A stretch of DNA of 64,000 nt from Amyloporia xantha (Eukaryota > Basidiomycota > Agaricomycetes > Polyporales > Adustoporiaceae): the NCBI GenBank assembly GCA_036971615.1, contig JAYKKR010000046.1:62001-126000 (forward strand), written 5' to 3'. A program made the translations under genes and the position numbers. The notes beneath the pieces are model-generated. The model ran no database searches and had not been told where the DNA came from. It was given only the letters and a program-made list of their open reading frames with translations. Shown here one piece after another: positions 1-12,683 of this stretch; position 1 is the stretch's first letter, and every line of letters starts with the position of its first letter.

Positions 1-744
1 GACTCCTGATTTTGCGTTTCACCCAGTGCTCATGAACGAGTATTGCAGCCTTGCGTGGTCTTTGGACAGCGTACTCAGCTTCAGACTACTCCTGAAGATA
101 AAGGCGCAGGAATATGACCAAAAATGCGGCTCGAGGCGGAGTGGAACACAGACCCCCGTCCAAATATTTAACGAGGTTGAAAAGCAAATAATATAGTGTG
201 TGCGGCTTGGAACCTCCGCTGGCGTGGTAAGGACATGCATCGAGCAGTACTTGCGCTAGGCTAATAAGGGGGCATTACCAGGTTCTACATTCTAATTCAG
301 CAAGGTACTAATCCGATCCGTGATCTCGTCCAAGAGACCCATTGTATAATTACTAGTATCTGAGCTGTTGTTGTGTAAATCAGATTCTTACAGACTACGA
401 GAAAAGAGAATACAGCGGGAGATGCAGTGAGGATATCCTCTCCCAGTATGCCCGCTAGACTAGGTTCTGAGGCGGATAGGCTTGTGCTCTCTCAACAATG
501 CACGATGAGCACGAAGTGCAAACCTTTCAGGCACGTTAGATTCAACACCGCATGAGAAAGGTCAGACAGATGAACTTGCATCAAGCGTCCAGTAAGAATA
601 ACATGATGACAGTGCCAATATTTCGTCGATGCATACTTGGGAGACATACAGGTGAGGCTAAATTTGTTTGCCTTTACCAGATCAAGAACTCAATCAGCCA
701 CTATTTACCGTGTGTATCACATGCAATCGATGTGTTGGACCTGG
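1..744. other. Intergenic, no gene recognised
   Basis: I see no open frame here with recognisable protein character; the short frames on both strands look like chance. The right part is the region downstream of the short-chain dehydrogenase, which ends at 745 on the minus strand. Confidence 0.5.
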
Positions 745-1733
745 TCACCAAGGAATCTGGCTGCCGTCGTAGTTGTAGAACCTCACCGCTTCTTCGGCCT
801 TCGCATCCATGATTACCTTGATGCACGCTATAGCGGATTCTCGAGGGCCCAGCTTCTTAGCATTTGCCAGTGGTGCATTTCGATAAGCCCAGCCTAAATA
901 TTTCATAGGTGGGGATAAGAAGCACTACAAGACCATCCTAGCGCCAACACTCACCTGGATGAACGAGTGTCATCGTGATGCCCTCCGTGCGAAGTGAAGT
1001 GCCCCATCTTCGAGCGAGCCTAGAATAATATGTGCTATCAAAGTCTTATTCAGCGATCAACCAGCGACAGAGCGTACATGTTAAGGGCCGCCTTACTCGC
1101 CCCATACGTATCAACAACTCCGCTACCAGACGGCGCACGCTCGAGGGACCCGCCTATGGACGTGATAAACGCCACCTTCTTGCCGCTTCCCCTTCGAATG
1201 AGATGCATAAAAGCGCGGCCAACGCGGAGGGGCGATATGATATTGACGCGCAGCTCTTCCTCGAATACATCAAGATCGCTGATCAAACAGAAATACGCAT
1301 GTGTACCCATGAGCAAGTCGGCGGTGGACGGCCAGAACAAGCTCGCGCTTGGGCGAAATTCACGCACCACTCTTCTGCAGGTAGTGTCTGTAGGCAGACT
1401 CCGGCGTTGTGGATGAGGCAGTCTAAGCCATTGGGCAATAGCGCCGACGTCTTCTCCGCAGCCAGACGAACATTCGCCTCGTCGGTCACGTCCAGCGTGA
1501 GAATCACGAATCGATGCTCGGGGTAGTCCGATCTCAAAGCCTGTAGACCGCTGGATCCGCTCGGGTTCCGTGCTGTCGCTATTACGACATTCTGGGGATT
1601 CTTGAGCTGGTGCAAATAAAAGTCTATTGGGTAACATATTATTGGGTAGCAGGAGCGGGTAATTACGTACCAGCTCTTCAGCAAAGGCAAGCCCAATCCC
1701 TCTACTTGCTCCAACAATGAGATAGGAAGACAT
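745..1733 (-). CDS. Short-chain dehydrogenase/reductase (SDR), NAD(P)-dependent
   Basis: A classical SDR oxidoreductase of about 250 residues. The minus-strand start at 1733 is immediately followed by the Rossmann dinucleotide motif GASRGIG (residues about 7-13). Later motifs are LDVTDEAN, the IHNAG variant of NNAG, the catalytic YGASKAALN (YxxxK), HPGWAY, and a C-terminus ending YDGSQIPW that is common in C-factor-like SDRs. Coding frame is restored by four short introns: donor after EEL near 1670, donor after PAEEW near 1367, a donor inside the methionine codon of KAALNM near 1083, and one splitting the HPG glycine near 933. With these the frame is open throughout, so the gene looks intact. 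Substrate cannot be told from sequence. The neighbours do not suggest a cluster. Confidence 0.85.
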
Positions 1734-3228
1734 AGGAGTTGGTTTGTAAACGTTGGTGAGTGAGAACCTTTGATAGTTGCACGGGAAGCAAAGACAATCC
1801 TCACCCCACGCTATATACCCGGGCGAAATATGAGAGGCGTCAGCGGATAAAACCCGCAGTGTCCACACAAGACAGACGACTTTCGCAGTCAGCACGCTTT
1901 CGGCGCCTCCGTTTGGCTTTCAGCGCTCCGCACTAACGGTCGCTGTTCCGCCTTCGCTTTGGATTTGCGCTTTGCACTCTCAAATTTGGAACTGCTCTCT
2001 GCCAGCCACTGTAATCCGCGGAGCCATGGAAATTCTTGGTGATCATCTCCGCGTGGAAGCACATGCCACGGGGTTGACTGCAATGTCGCTGTTAATCTGA
2101 ACTCTGATAAACCAATTGAGTGCGAAGGATCCGTTCTTTCTGCCTGATATGTTCAAAGGAGGGCGCCAATACAAGCAATTGAAAGGATCCCGGACAGCGC
2201 AAGATCGCTGTATAACTATTCGCGTGTGCAACGTTCAGGTATACGTCTGGTTGATACGGATTCTGACGTCGTATCCGGTCCATCGTAGGGTACGCGCCGT
2301 CAACGGCCCGTCGTTTTGACGAACTGGCTCCGAGACAAGAAACTTTCTGACCAGACCGATGTAACAGTGTCTTAACATGTTCCATACCTTGTCCGACTCC
2401 TTCGTGAACCATTCTATAGATATTCCTGTGACTCACCGCAGGGACTTCTAGTCAGACAAAGTGGACATTATGACATCTGCCAGCTAGCATCGAAAACACT
2501 CAGAATCAAGAGACGAGTGATAGATAAGAAACTTGTGCAGAGTCGAAGAGCTGGCGGGGACGTAACAGCATAACATGCTCCTGGTTCCGAAAGGTGCAAA
2601 GGTTCTCTATCGAGCACAATTGTGTGAGAAATGAGGCAACTCCTGGATACTTTGAGTCAACGACTGATTCAAGTGAAGAATACACCTTCAGGCGTCAGCG
2701 TATTCCAGAGACCACGATCATGTGCTCATATGCCCAGCTCCTGAATACATCTTTCAGGCGTTGTTCAGGCGTCGGTTCGACGTTCGTCGTCTGATACCTG
2801 AATGTTGACGTTGAACACTTATATTTTGAAAACTCTCAAATATGTGTAGAGAACTCCCCATCACAATTACTCGTTGGCAGCGCACAGCAAAGATTCACAT
2901 CAAAGCATCTGTCGAAGCTGAGGCCTGAGGTCCCAGGCTCAATGCAGTGTTTGTCTCTTTCGCGGAGCCGTTCAAGTACATGAATAGTGCCTCCGTGGAG
3001 CTGACGCAACAAGGAAGCCCAGTGCCAGTCAAGGCTGGATTCATGAATGCAAAGCATATTTCGCGAATCGCCGTTGCGCTCGCTTCCCATGGTCCCGTTT
3101 CCGGCGGGGATATGGTTTGGCTACGGCGTTCCGACTCGGATTCAAGTTGATACGACCACAAAGGCAAACCTGGTCATCAGAAAAAGTCTTTAAGGTGCTA
3201 ACTTCTCCTGTTTAGTTTGTATTTTTTA
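1734..3228. other. Intergenic, no gene recognised
   Basis: Several frames of 60-115 codons exist (for example minus 2092-2436 and minus 2895-3167) but none resembles a family I know and none has convincing splice structure. A cluster of imperfect TTCAGGCGT-type motifs and their complements lies at about 2690-2810. It may be a small decayed repeat. Confidence 0.4.
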
Positions 3229-3788
3229 GGGGTGTTCAGAGTGCCCGATTCTGGACCCGATTCTGAGGCGATTCTGGGTGAGGCGAAATCGGTGAATCCC
3301 GTCTGAATCGCCTGAGAGCTCTGAACGCGTCGATTTTGGACGTGCAGTTCTGCACGATTCTTGTACCAGAGCATCTATTGTCGGATCCCTTTACTTACAA
3401 CTTACTAAATGGCCCTTTATTTTGTAATATACGCCTACTATCATTGTTTCATAAACCGTGACGAGGAAGAGTGGTTGAATAAAACAAAAGATTAGCTAGA
3501 GGTTGGTCACTATGCAAGGCAGGAAGACGACACGTCAAGGCAAACTAAGTTGCTTGTATTTTGAATTCGTAATCAAATTCATATGACTACAAATCGATAT
3601 AAGCTTTTAGATCCCTTTACCCCGAGAATCGCGATTCTGCGCGTCGAACCGCCTCGCGAGGCGGTTCGCAAGAAGTGGCGATTCTGGCCGATTCTGCGAT
3701 TCCCGACTAAATCCGAAGCAGAATCGCGCTCCGATTCAGTTACTGAATCCGCCCAGAATCGCCCAGAATCGTGCACTCTGAACACCCT
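3229..3788. mobile_element. Short terminal-inverted-repeat element (MITE-like), about 560 bp
   Basis: The two ends are inverted matches of about 26 bp, differing at two or three positions, with the shared core GTGTTCAGAGTGC followed by CGATTCTGG. Inside both arms the word GATTCTG/CAGAATC recurs many times, and a perfect CGCCTCGCGAGGCG palindrome lies near 3649-3662. No transposase frame fits inside. I could not fix a target duplication with confidence. This has the structure of a non-autonomous DNA transposon with subterminal repeats. Confidence 0.65.
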
Positions 3789-3859
3789 GAATGGTGTTGA
3801 TATGAAATTCAATTTATGAGTCTAGCGAAGTATCGTGCGCCCGTTCAAACTTCGGCGGA

Positions 3860-4434
3860 CAATAGGGGAGTTCAGAGTAGAGTTTTCGAGGCGGTTTTCG
3901 CGCAGGTTTTCCGCTCAGCTTTCAGCCTCGGTGGAAACCGAAAACCGCGGTCAGCTTTGATCGTGGTGCGGAAAACTGCTTTCAGCTTTCGGCATGCGGA
4001 CGCGGCATTGTGGTCGGAGTTCACAATAGGGCTTTATGTAATATTCCATACTAGGCAGCTAGTGTCCTCAGTTTAAGCACGACTATTATTCAACCTTGGC
4101 TCCCATTAAAATAAAACAAGATTCCTTCCGGCAGGTTATATCTAGTCAGTCAGAGATAATGTGCCATGTTTATACTCATAAGTTTAGCCCTAGGGGAGTG
4201 AGTACACAGTGTTATAAGTATGGTACAGTGCACAGACGCGCGGCTTTCCCCGTCCTTTCCCAGTATATTTCGGACTCCGACAACGGTGCCGCGTCCGCAT
4301 GCCGAAAGCTGAAAGCGGTTTTCCGCACCACGATCAAAGCTGACCGCGGTTTTCGGTTTCCACCGAGGCTGAAAGCTGAGCGGAAAACCTGCGCGAAAAC
4401 CGCCTCGAAAACTCTACTCTGAACTCCCCTATTG
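3860..4434. mobile_element. Foldback element with about 160-bp near-perfect inverted arms
   Basis: Positions 3860-4023 and 4275-4434 are almost perfect reverse complements, beginning with CAATAGGGGAGTTCAGAGTA and ending with its complement. I see only a handful of mismatches, clustered at the inner ends. The 250-bp centre is unrelated, AT-richer sequence without a gene. Such near-identity of arms indicates a recent foldback-type or MITE insertion. No unambiguous direct target duplication is visible outside the arms. Confidence 0.8.
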
Positions 4435-5304
4435 CAATATATTCAAATCAAGTCAAACAGCGCTGTACCGAGAAGCTGGCACGTCTGCATTTTCTATCTC
4501 ACATGATATGAAACCATACGATCTTGTGGAATATATGTTCCATCTGTCCCCTCTGCGAAGCCTCATTGACGTCAAGATGAGCTCCTGATGGTACACAACT
4601 AGTCGGGCGCTATCTAATATTAGCTCGACGCGCGCAGTCTAGTTCAGAAAAGCGGTGCTTAAGTTTCTCACTGTGCATTGACTGTGATCAGGCATGCTCG
4701 GAACACTGGCAAATCGGACCTACTAATGTTTAATATAGTTATTCGACTGTTCTATTTTGGAGGTGATGCAGGGTAGGTCCTTTATGTTTCGTTCGTGTCA
4801 AATTAGGAATTCTGATTACCTTTCTACACGAGATTGGTCAACACGACTTGCCTGGTCGGCCTGTCTCAGACATGGTCTCGCTGTCATCCACTTCGATGCA
4901 CTCTGAGTGACGACAAGCCGCTTTGCTTAGTCAATCTCCCCTACGCTGGACTACCAAGATCTGCTGACATCGGATATGCGATGTTTTACTACAACAAACG
5001 GTCTTGCGGTCTGGCCCTTGACGCGCGTGTATGCAACCCGGAGGCGCTCCGTATGAAACGGAGCGCATGCGACGTTCGATGTCCAGAGAGGAGAGCATGA
5101 CGGACGGCGCCGATGAGACTAGCACTGACAGTTATGTGGAGACCTGCCATCTCTTTGTGTTGCTGTCACATGCAGTGTCTGACGGCCAAGGGTCGCTCAT
5201 ACAAGAGAAGAGACCTTCCATAACCTGCATATTCCCCAGGCCATCCCCTCTTCTCACTGCAGTACCTTAATCCCCGCAAACATATTGTTTCCAATTGGTT
5301 TACC
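4435..5304. other. Intergenic; upstream region of the thaumatin-like gene
   Basis: No protein family recognised. The 3' part (about 5150-5304) is the presumed promoter and leader of the secreted-protein gene that starts at 5305. Confidence 0.4.
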
Positions 5305-6200
5305 ATGCTCTCCAAGCTCACTGTCGCCTTCCTCGCTTTCGCTTTTGTCTCTGTACAAGTCGACGGCGAGTCACACACAGTCACATTCACCAACAAGTCA
5401 GTCTACTCTGTTCTTGTCAAATATCCTCCGTACTGACAGCAGTGGAATTGCAGCTGTGGATCCGGGACTGTCAGTGTGCTCCCAGTTGCTCGGAAGAAGA
5501 CTATCATTGACTCACACTGTACGTGCAGCCGTACTTGAAAGCACAGAATGGGGACGTCCTGTCTACCGGCGCTCCATACACCAGCAACGGGCCCCTCATT
5601 GCCGCGATTGCGTACGTAAATTCAGTACAGGCACAGTATAGCAGAGATAATCGACTAACAAAATTTGCGGGACCTTTTTGATAGATATCTGTAAACAGGT
5701 CAGTGTTTGCTCCTGAAAGCCGTCTTTAAAGCCTGCACCAATCTCTCGTTTGTGTTTGATTTTTGGCAGGATACTGTGGTAACAGTGGCGAGAACTGCAC
5801 CCTAATCGAGACGACGCTCTCCAGCGGTGAAAGTACCACCGATATTAACCTTATTCCCCCGTTCGTCGCATTTCCTATTCGAGTGCCACGCAATAAGTTC
5901 ACTTTTTTGTAGGCAGGAGTTCTCCGTCGCTAGTGGCTTCAGGTCGGATCTTTAGCTATTGCTGCGTCGTTGATCAACCTGACATGTCTCCGGCAGCTAC
6001 TGCAATGGATGTGACGGCATAGGTGTTGACTGTGAGTGGACCGAGATATGGAGTCCAGTCCGTTCCAAACCATGCCTGGGGATCCTTGACTTCTAGGCAC
6101 AAATGCGGATTGCCCCGGTGCCTATCACAGTTCTTATGGTCCTGTGGAGACTGTCTGCACTGTTGATAACGTGAACGCTCTTCGATTTTCCCGCTATTAG
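5305..6200 (+). pseudogene. Secreted thaumatin-like small protein ('glycopeptide' type), in-frame stop
   Basis: The first exon gives a clear signal peptide (MLSKLTVAFLAFAFVSVQVDG) and then TVTFTNNCGSGT. Further exons, joined by short introns, read NGDVLSTGAPYTSNGPLIAAIAYL, TGYCGNSGENC, TTDINLIPP, FSVASGF, YCNGCDGIGVDC and NADCPGAYH, ending DNVNALRFSRY. This cysteine-spaced pattern is typical of secreted thaumatin-like proteins of basidiomycetes. The small exon at 5685-5698 reads Y-L-stop-T-G where relatives have a glutamine, so a CAA to TAA change at 5692-5694 truncates the protein about halfway. Skipping that exon does not keep frame. The last residues also lack the usual cysteine-containing end. 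Everything else is well preserved, so the loss looks recent, unless the base is an error. Confidence 0.7.
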
Positions 6201-6663
6201 TACGACTGAGAACCGACTTAATTCCATAGTGTGACCTCGCCATCACGTTCTGCGTTTAACAGCAGCACAGAGGACCTCGCATCTTGTTCCGTTCTGAATG
6301 TTCTCAGGTGGTGGTGATACGTTGAAGAGTCATACAAGTGTATCTAGTGTTGGAATCATGAATTCCGATGCGATATTAGGATTCAGTGATGGTTTCCATA
6401 ATTAGCAGAGCCTCTGCTGTTCAGGTGTGTGAGATAGAAGCATCTCTCGGTATGTAACACGTCCTGCTTTCTCAATGTCTACAGACATCATGAGTCCTTG
6501 CACGGGGCCGTGGAGGCAATTACTGATGTGGGTCCACTGATTTCAGACGGATGAACCTTGATATCGAATCACTTAAATACTTCCCGTTCCACCAATCCCA
6601 TCTATCGCACTCCTCCAACCCACACCCCACTGAACACCTACCCCGCAGCCGCAACACTAAGGC
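6201..6663. other. Intergenic; presumed promoter of gene G
   Basis: No coding potential recognised. It lies between the stop of the thaumatin-like gene and the start codon of gene G. Confidence 0.4.
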
Positions 6664-7392
6664 ATGTCTTACCGTCCGTACAGCCGTGGGAATAGTGGAG
6701 GGCGAGGCGGAATGCCAACTACTGCTGCGTTATCACTGCCCCCTGACCGCGACATTTCCGAAGGCTTAGTCCACACTCCTATCACGACGTTGACTAAGCC
6801 CACGGAAACAGTGGGCAAGGATATCGACTTGAAGAATTTCGAATATATTGGTTCGTACAACTGGATCAACGCGACGAAGCCCACCATCATTGTTCCTGGT
6901 AAGTCATTCTAGATACCATTCAGTGTGGCCTCATAGCCTCATCGGATCATGTGCGAATCAGGTTCTCCCTCAGAATGGCGCAACAGGGCCTTCCCGTACA
7001 GAGTGCCGCGCGACAGCGGCATAAGGTTCGTTGATCAGAATGGATATCGGATGCCGTCCTCTACACTATATCCATTGCTCCGTGCAGTGGATATAGTTGC
7101 AGAGGAAAACGGAGAGGGCATTGACTGGGGCGAAGTCGATTTCGTCACGGACCGCAATGGCTTGCGTAAGCTGTTGCGGTGGATCAACGATACCGACGGA
7201 TCAGCTAAACCATTTAGGATCGACACTCAGCTAGCGGGAAGTCGTACTGTCCTGCTCAGTCGTTGGGAGAAGAAAACCAGGGAAGGGCCAGACCCTGACC
7301 GCTGGAGCTTTGGCTTCAGTTTTGAACGTGAAAGCACCGTTAAAGTCGCAGGCTGTGAGCAGAGTACCGGTCACCACAGAATTGTGAAATAC
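6664..7392 (+). pseudogene. Gene G, 5' half: conserved basidiomycete protein, split by transposon and inversion
   Basis: The start at 6664 gives an RGG-like N-terminus (MSYRPYSRGNSGGRGG), then FEYIGSYNWINATKPTIIVPG. An intron at about 6900-6960 is followed by SPSEWRNRAFPYRVP, FVDQNGYRMP, DFVTDRNGLRKLLRWI, FRIDTQLAGSRTVLLSRWEKKTRE and STGHHRIVKY. This is a widespread basidiomycete family, often labelled geranylgeranyl pyrophosphate synthetase in databases without any prenyl-synthase motif that I can see; its function is unknown. A GT donor follows KY at 7393, and 40 nt later, within the intron, the transposon end begins. The missing 3' half lies on the opposite strand at 21592-21002. Together they would make one complete protein, so both halves are fragments in this arrangement. 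Confidence 0.8.
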
Positions 7393-8223
7393 GTGGGGAT
7401 GATTTCTTATTGATAATGTATCTATGCTTACACATCAGGAAAAACCTCCCGAGCTAAATATCCCTTATTGGGTATATTCAAATCTCATAGGCCAATAATT
7501 ACATACTATTCAGATAATCTCCACTACTCGTTCACTATTTTCATATACTACATATGCCACTTCAAGAACAGATTAAGTACAGGAGCTATCAACAATTGTT
7601 GTAAGGAGACCAGCGGGGAGGTCACAGCCTCAGTGCTCATTGATCCGCATTTTCTGTGGTCATCCCCGCCCTCGCATTCGCCTTCACTGTCCAGCATCCA
7701 GTATGAAGTCTCGGCCCTGCTCTCCCTCCTTGTGTGTGCAGCAGACTGCAAATCACAGATGACAGATGTACTAGGCTACTAGCAAACCGCACACACTGCC
7801 TTGACCGATCATGTCTCGCTCGATGGCATACACATTCAGGGCACGCCTATGGGATGGAGTGGATGGACGAAGCAGGTGTCGGTGTGTATGGTAGATCGAG
7901 ACGGGGAATGGACGGGTCGGTTGCTGGGCTACGGAAGCACAGTGCATTGCAGCGCTGTGCTGCGAGCGTCGGTCGTCGGCATAGAGGAGGACGGGGGAAT
8001 GTAAGCTTGTTAGCGCTGCACGAGGAAGACGAGGAATGTCAAAGTTCACTCGAGCTTCGAGACGGGTCAGCGGCTTGTAGGCACGTGACTTTGTTGAAAA
8101 TGACAAATACCGCCAAATAGCCTCGTGTTCATCGCAACGTCTTCACCCTCCGCTGTCTGAACAAAGAGGTCTACATACGAGTCGGACGTATCACGCTCCT
8201 CCATTTGCTCTCGAGTTCCTCAC

Positions 8224-8709
8224 ATGTCATCCGCACACATTTACTACGAGCACCGACTCATCGACGACATGGTTGCGCAGACGATCAAGTCCTCTGGCGG
8301 GTCCGTGTGGGCGTGCAAGAACTACGATGGTAACGTCCAGTCTGACATGCTCGCGAGTCAGAGCTTCGGAAGCTTGGGTATGATGATGAGTGAGCTCATC
8401 ACTCCAGGCGGGAACACTGTCGAGAGCAAGGCTGCACACGGTAATGAGGATTGCTAGGTACTTTACTCTCTAACATTCACTGATTTTGCTCCGTTGTCAT
8501 CATGCAGGCACAGTGACGTGGCACTACTGCAAATGGCAAGAGGGTAATGAGACGTCGACGAATCCCGTCGCTTCGATCTTTGCATGGACACGGGGTCTCC
8601 TGCACTGTGCGAAGCTGGATCTCGTGCTTGCCATCCACAGAAAGAGCATGAAGGAGGAACACTGGGTCGTACGGATGTGTACATGGGCGCAGTGAACGTG
8701 AGTGCACTT
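8224..8709 (+). pseudogene. Captured fragment of NADP-dependent isocitrate dehydrogenase
   Basis: The frame reads [20 protein letters not shown], then [31 protein letters not shown], an intron (about 8452-8507), [10 protein letters not shown] and [17 protein letters not shown]. This matches the C-terminal part of eukaryotic NADP-isocitrate dehydrogenase. The retained intron shows capture from genomic DNA, not from mRNA. It cannot be an active enzyme. The N-terminal half is absent. The metal-binding aspartate of DGDVQSD is asparagine (codon 8332-8334). The arginine of GTVTRHYR is tryptophan. About 35 residues are missing after AKLD, and the last part (VYMGAVNV) is in another frame. The same fragment sits in copy B at 22493-22978 in reverse. 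Confidence 0.85.
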
Positions 8710-9418
8710 CGCTATTTCTACAGGACTTTTCTTACTCTCTCCGACTATGGATGGGTTCGAGTTTGCGTGCAATTCGAGTCTTGTGCCCGCGCCTGCTCAA
8801 ATCCTCCCGTGCGCGTGAGCGAGGTTTCCTACAGCAACGCCGCTCAAATCCTCCCGGCGAAATGCGTACAAATACCCCACCCCGACACCATGTCGTGCAT
8901 GTCTTCCCCACGAGCAGCTCCTTGCGGATGACCTCGCTGACGTTGTTGCTCGTCTCCACAGAGTCCTCCGCCTCGCCCCCGACCCGCGACACGTGCACCC
9001 GGCTGGAGTACCAACTCACGCGCCGTGCACCCTCGGTCTCGCTTCTCTTGCCCCGCAGCGATGTCGACCATGATGACGACCACAACGCCAACCGCAATGA
9101 CGACCGCAATGACTGTGACGATGCCCCCCCGCCGCGTCGCACCCGTCGCCCCAACGTCGCCCGTGCCCGCACCCTCGACACGTGCATCGCCAAGATTCTC
9201 CAAGCCACCGTCCGTGACCCCATCACCATCGCCGAACTCAAGGACGCCATCACCTGCTTGCCTGCCGGCTCCCGTATTTTGGTAAGAATATCATGGTAGT
9301 ACCTGTGACAGAGTTTATTATCTGCATTCCTCATTTTGGCTATTATTCCGTAGCACTCTCATGTATTAGCACTGTACTCTCATCAATATATTTCAGTGTC
9401 TGAAAACTGTTGTGTGAA
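8710..9418. other. GC-rich cargo of the CATCAGG element, origin unknown
   Basis: This stretch (GC-rich to about 9290, then AT-rich) is present nearly unchanged in copy B at 21783-22492. Several overlapping frames are open on both strands, the longest 180-200 codons, as expected of GC-rich DNA. One plus-strand frame reads LPHEQLLADDLADVVARL and another TLDTCIAKILQATVRDPITI, which look protein-like, but I recognise no family. It may be further captured host sequence. Two short direct copies of GCTCAAATCCTCCC lie at about 8794 and 8844. Confidence 0.4.
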
Positions 9419-9440
9419 ATCATCAGCACTTTTGCAAATC

Positions 9441-9512
9441 CCTGACACCCTGACAGCCCTGACGAAATTTCGTCAGGCTCGTCAGGACGTCAGTATGCCT
9501 CAGCTGTCAGAC
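9441..9512. repeat. Left subterminal CCTGAC repeat array of the Plavaka element
   Basis: Three direct CCTGAC units are followed by a perfect 20-bp palindrome CCTGACGAAATTTCGTCAGG at 9458-9477 and further inverted CGTCAGG units. Its counterpart lies inside the right end. Such arrays at both ends are likely transposase binding sites (inference). Confidence 0.7.
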
Positions 9513-9566
9513 ACTTTCCTAATTGTAAATACTGTCATTAATATGATTGAGCTTGTGATGATACTG

Positions 9567-12500
9567 TTACAATATACATTCATGTGCATGGTAATCGGCA
9601 TACCGGTTTACATAGAATGCACGGAAAACATCAAGAGAATAGGAAAAATGAAAATCTACAGGAATGCGAGTGCTTCCGTACACTCCAATCAAATGACAAG
9701 CACGAACAATACAATCTATGTGCACAATTCCCAGAGCACGTTCGCCATTCTCAAATTCGGGTTCAACGATCCACATCCCTGTAACAGGGTCCGGTTCCTC
9801 AGCGACAGGAACGAGCCACTCAACGAGAGCACAGGGATATTGTATCCCGTCATGTGAGACTGCAAGAAATGCGCGCAGCCGTCCCACAACCATCCCAGCC
9901 ATTCCATCGACATTGGTCTCATTCTGGATGAGCACAGTGTCATAGCGGGCGTACTGGCCATACCAAGACGCAGTCGCACGTATGAGCTCTTGATGCATGC
10001 CACCGGGCCCAGCGTGCTCACTGGGTGCATAGAACGCGGCCCGTGCAACACGATAGACGCGAATGCGACCCTGGATCTGAGGGCATTCGTCAAGTGGAAG
10101 ATCAGCAGCAAGAACTTGATCGTCCGGGTAGAGCTGTTCATATAAGAACCGTCGTAGCATGGCGGGTAAGGTCGGCACATGCAGCTCTAAAGCAAGCGCA
10201 TGAGGTTTGCGCCTGAAGGCTACATATGGCCCTTAGTGAATTGTTCCAATCGTCCGAAAGAACACTTACCTGCGCGCTCGCCAATGGTAACGAAGTTTGG
10301 TACGCGGGGTCCCTGAACGACATCCAGCTCGTCGTCATCGTCCGGTGCCTCATGCCCTTCCATTAAGCCCACAGCATGTGCAGCATCAACGACGACATCG
10401 CGATGGAGCATGTGGCGACGCCCAAACTCTACTCGCGCGGCTGCCATCTGGCTTTGGCGGGTGTTCGCGCGGATGATCTGGCCGAGAGGCTTGTTGCGGC
10501 TCGAGGCACGCCAGGGCTTCTTGACAGCCACGATATGTTTTGATTCCGTGATCGATGAGCAGAGACCGTTGGGTGAGCCAAAGAGCTGGATGCTGCGCAG
10601 GTAATGGACAAGTGCGTGCTGCCGCGGCAAGGAGAAGCCGTCATCGCGGATGCCGTGCTCCTCAAATACGACACGATACTGATGAAAGCGTGCGAGAGCT
10701 GCGCCTAATTGATCCAGGGATTCGGTATCATGTGCCGCACGTCGGGCAATATAGCAGAAGTCGAGGAACGCTGAAATACACTGGACCATGGCGTCAGGAA
10801 CGTGTCCAACAATGGCCGGTAGGAAGACCTAATCTCATCGTCATGAGTGCGCCGTTGGGAAAGAATATGATAGCTCACCTTCATTAGAGCCTTCGAGTCG
10901 TTTCCTGTCCACTGTTTGAAATTGCGCCCCTCAGGGAAGCGACGCAGTCCAGGAAATGGAGGCACTGCGGCGATCCTGTTGAATTCATCTCGGTAAGCGC
11001 AATCTGCAGCACTGAGATGACTTGCTGCTTGGAGACTTACCGGCGATCAATGTCGTCCATTATCGCCTGAGCGGCGCGCTCCGTTTCCGCTGTGGCGTGA
11101 ACATATTGCTCGACCCACGCCACTAGATGGTCTTTGAAGGTCCCTTTGATCGTCTGATGTAGGAGGTCAGGTGAGAGGAGCTCGTGAATGTCTGCACGGG
11201 GAAAATTATTGGTAAATGGCTATTGACATGTAAGCATGCTGACGGCTGGAACAAGACATTACACCTACTGTAACATCGCCAATAACTCCAAAGACGTCCC
11301 ACAAGACATCGGGCTCATAGGCCTCAAGGAGAGCATCTGTGTGCTCGCGAAATCGAGGCATGCCGGCTTGCCCAAAATCTTCGGGTGGAGCTTGACACCT
11401 GTCAAAAGGTGATAAGGTTCAGGAGAAAACACGTCATAAATATGGTGTACTTCGGGCACCAGCCTTGCACGACACCTGCCAAATAGACTTGCTCGGGGTA
11501 ATCGGCGATGAAGGGGCCAATCTCAAATATTGCGCGCCGAAAATGGCCATCAGGGCAACGAAGGACATGTGGGGTTGTCATTCCATGACGGAGGGGCTCG
11601 AGAATTCGTGTAATCGAATGATGATATAACTGCTTCTTGAAAAGACGGAATTCCTCGGTGGCCGCATGTTCTCGAGCAGCTGAGGGAATCTGAGTGCTAG
11701 TAGCATACAGTGTGCAAATATGTAATACCTTTTGGGATAGCAAGGAAAGCGAGAGGTATAAGTGCGTCTCGATGGGCGCGGCGCATTTCGTTGTGAATAT
11801 TGCCTACCGCAGCGTAGAGTGGATGAAATTCTTGATTGCCTGTGGCGACTGAGACGGTCGTCTTGTCAGCACCTAGAATAATGGGCACAAACATTGCGCC
11901 GTGCGTGGTCGGATCAGTGGCAATTCGATCCTAACATGAGGTAGTTACTTAGATGTTCGGGCGGCGTACTACAAATAAAATGAGCTCACTGATTGCTTGA
12001 ATGCCCATCGCCCTGACATAAGGTTTGACCATCGCTGCCGGTTAGGAGCCGTGTACTCCTCATAGGGTACATAGTCAAACCGTCCGTCGAAATCGGCGCT
12101 ACCCGTCATCATCTCCACGGCGGCCAGCGCGTCGCGGGTATGAATGGTGTATGTCTCCCTCTTCCAGGAAGGAGCGTTCTCCGCAATTGGCCCGGCATAG
12201 CGTACACGGAATGTGTGCCAGCGACATTCACCGTATGGTATCGCATCGATCGTGGCCATCAGGTCATCGGTGTTTGCGAACGGCGCAGGCCCTCCATGGT
12301 CCAACATGTTTTTTGCAGCCCAAATACGGAGTAAATGATTGATATCTTCACCCGAGGCGTGAACCTTTTCAAATTGCAATTCAGCCAATTCAAACGAGGG
12401 GCGATCGGCGAACGGTGTCCAGTCGGGGCCTTCATCTCGGGGCAACGGCGGTGTGTTTGGTGGTAGAAACTCCCCCGCAGCATCGCATGGCCTCGCTAGA

Positions 12501-12683
12501 TACAGTGTATGAGTGCTCATTCAGCATTTGTATAAGTAGTTGGCTACCTGTGAGATGCGGATGGTAAAGAAATGTTGAACGGGTGGCTGGTGGCTTTGGA
12601 ATTCGATGGTAGCGGCGGCAGTGCTGTCGGTATCCATTCCGGGTTGGAAAGGTCAAATGACAATGCTCGCATATTTCACCCAT
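9567..12683 (-). CDS. Plavaka-family transposase
   Basis: A multi-exon gene of very roughly 900 residues. The start at 12683 opens with a C2H2-like finger, CEHCHLTFPTRNGYRQHCRRYH. Next come PPLPRDEGPDWTPFADRPSFELAE, the segment with DGRFDYVPYEEYT and RWSNLMSGRWAFKQ, then DRIATDPTTHGAMFVPIILGADKTTVS and HPLYAAVGNIHNEMRRAHRDA. The core continues with LRCPDGHFRRAIFEIGPFIADYPEQ, CPKCQAPPEDF, DIHELLSPDLLHQTIKGTFKDHLV, GRNFKQWTGNDSKALMKVFLPAIVGHVP and a C-terminal domain ending HECIL. This order and wording is that of basidiomycete Plavaka transposases, thought to be RNase-H-fold enzymes that cut and paste DNA in the nucleus. Exons join in frame where I checked (for example 12551/12500), so the gene appears intact. 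It is transcribed divergently from the second gene of the element. Confidence 0.85.
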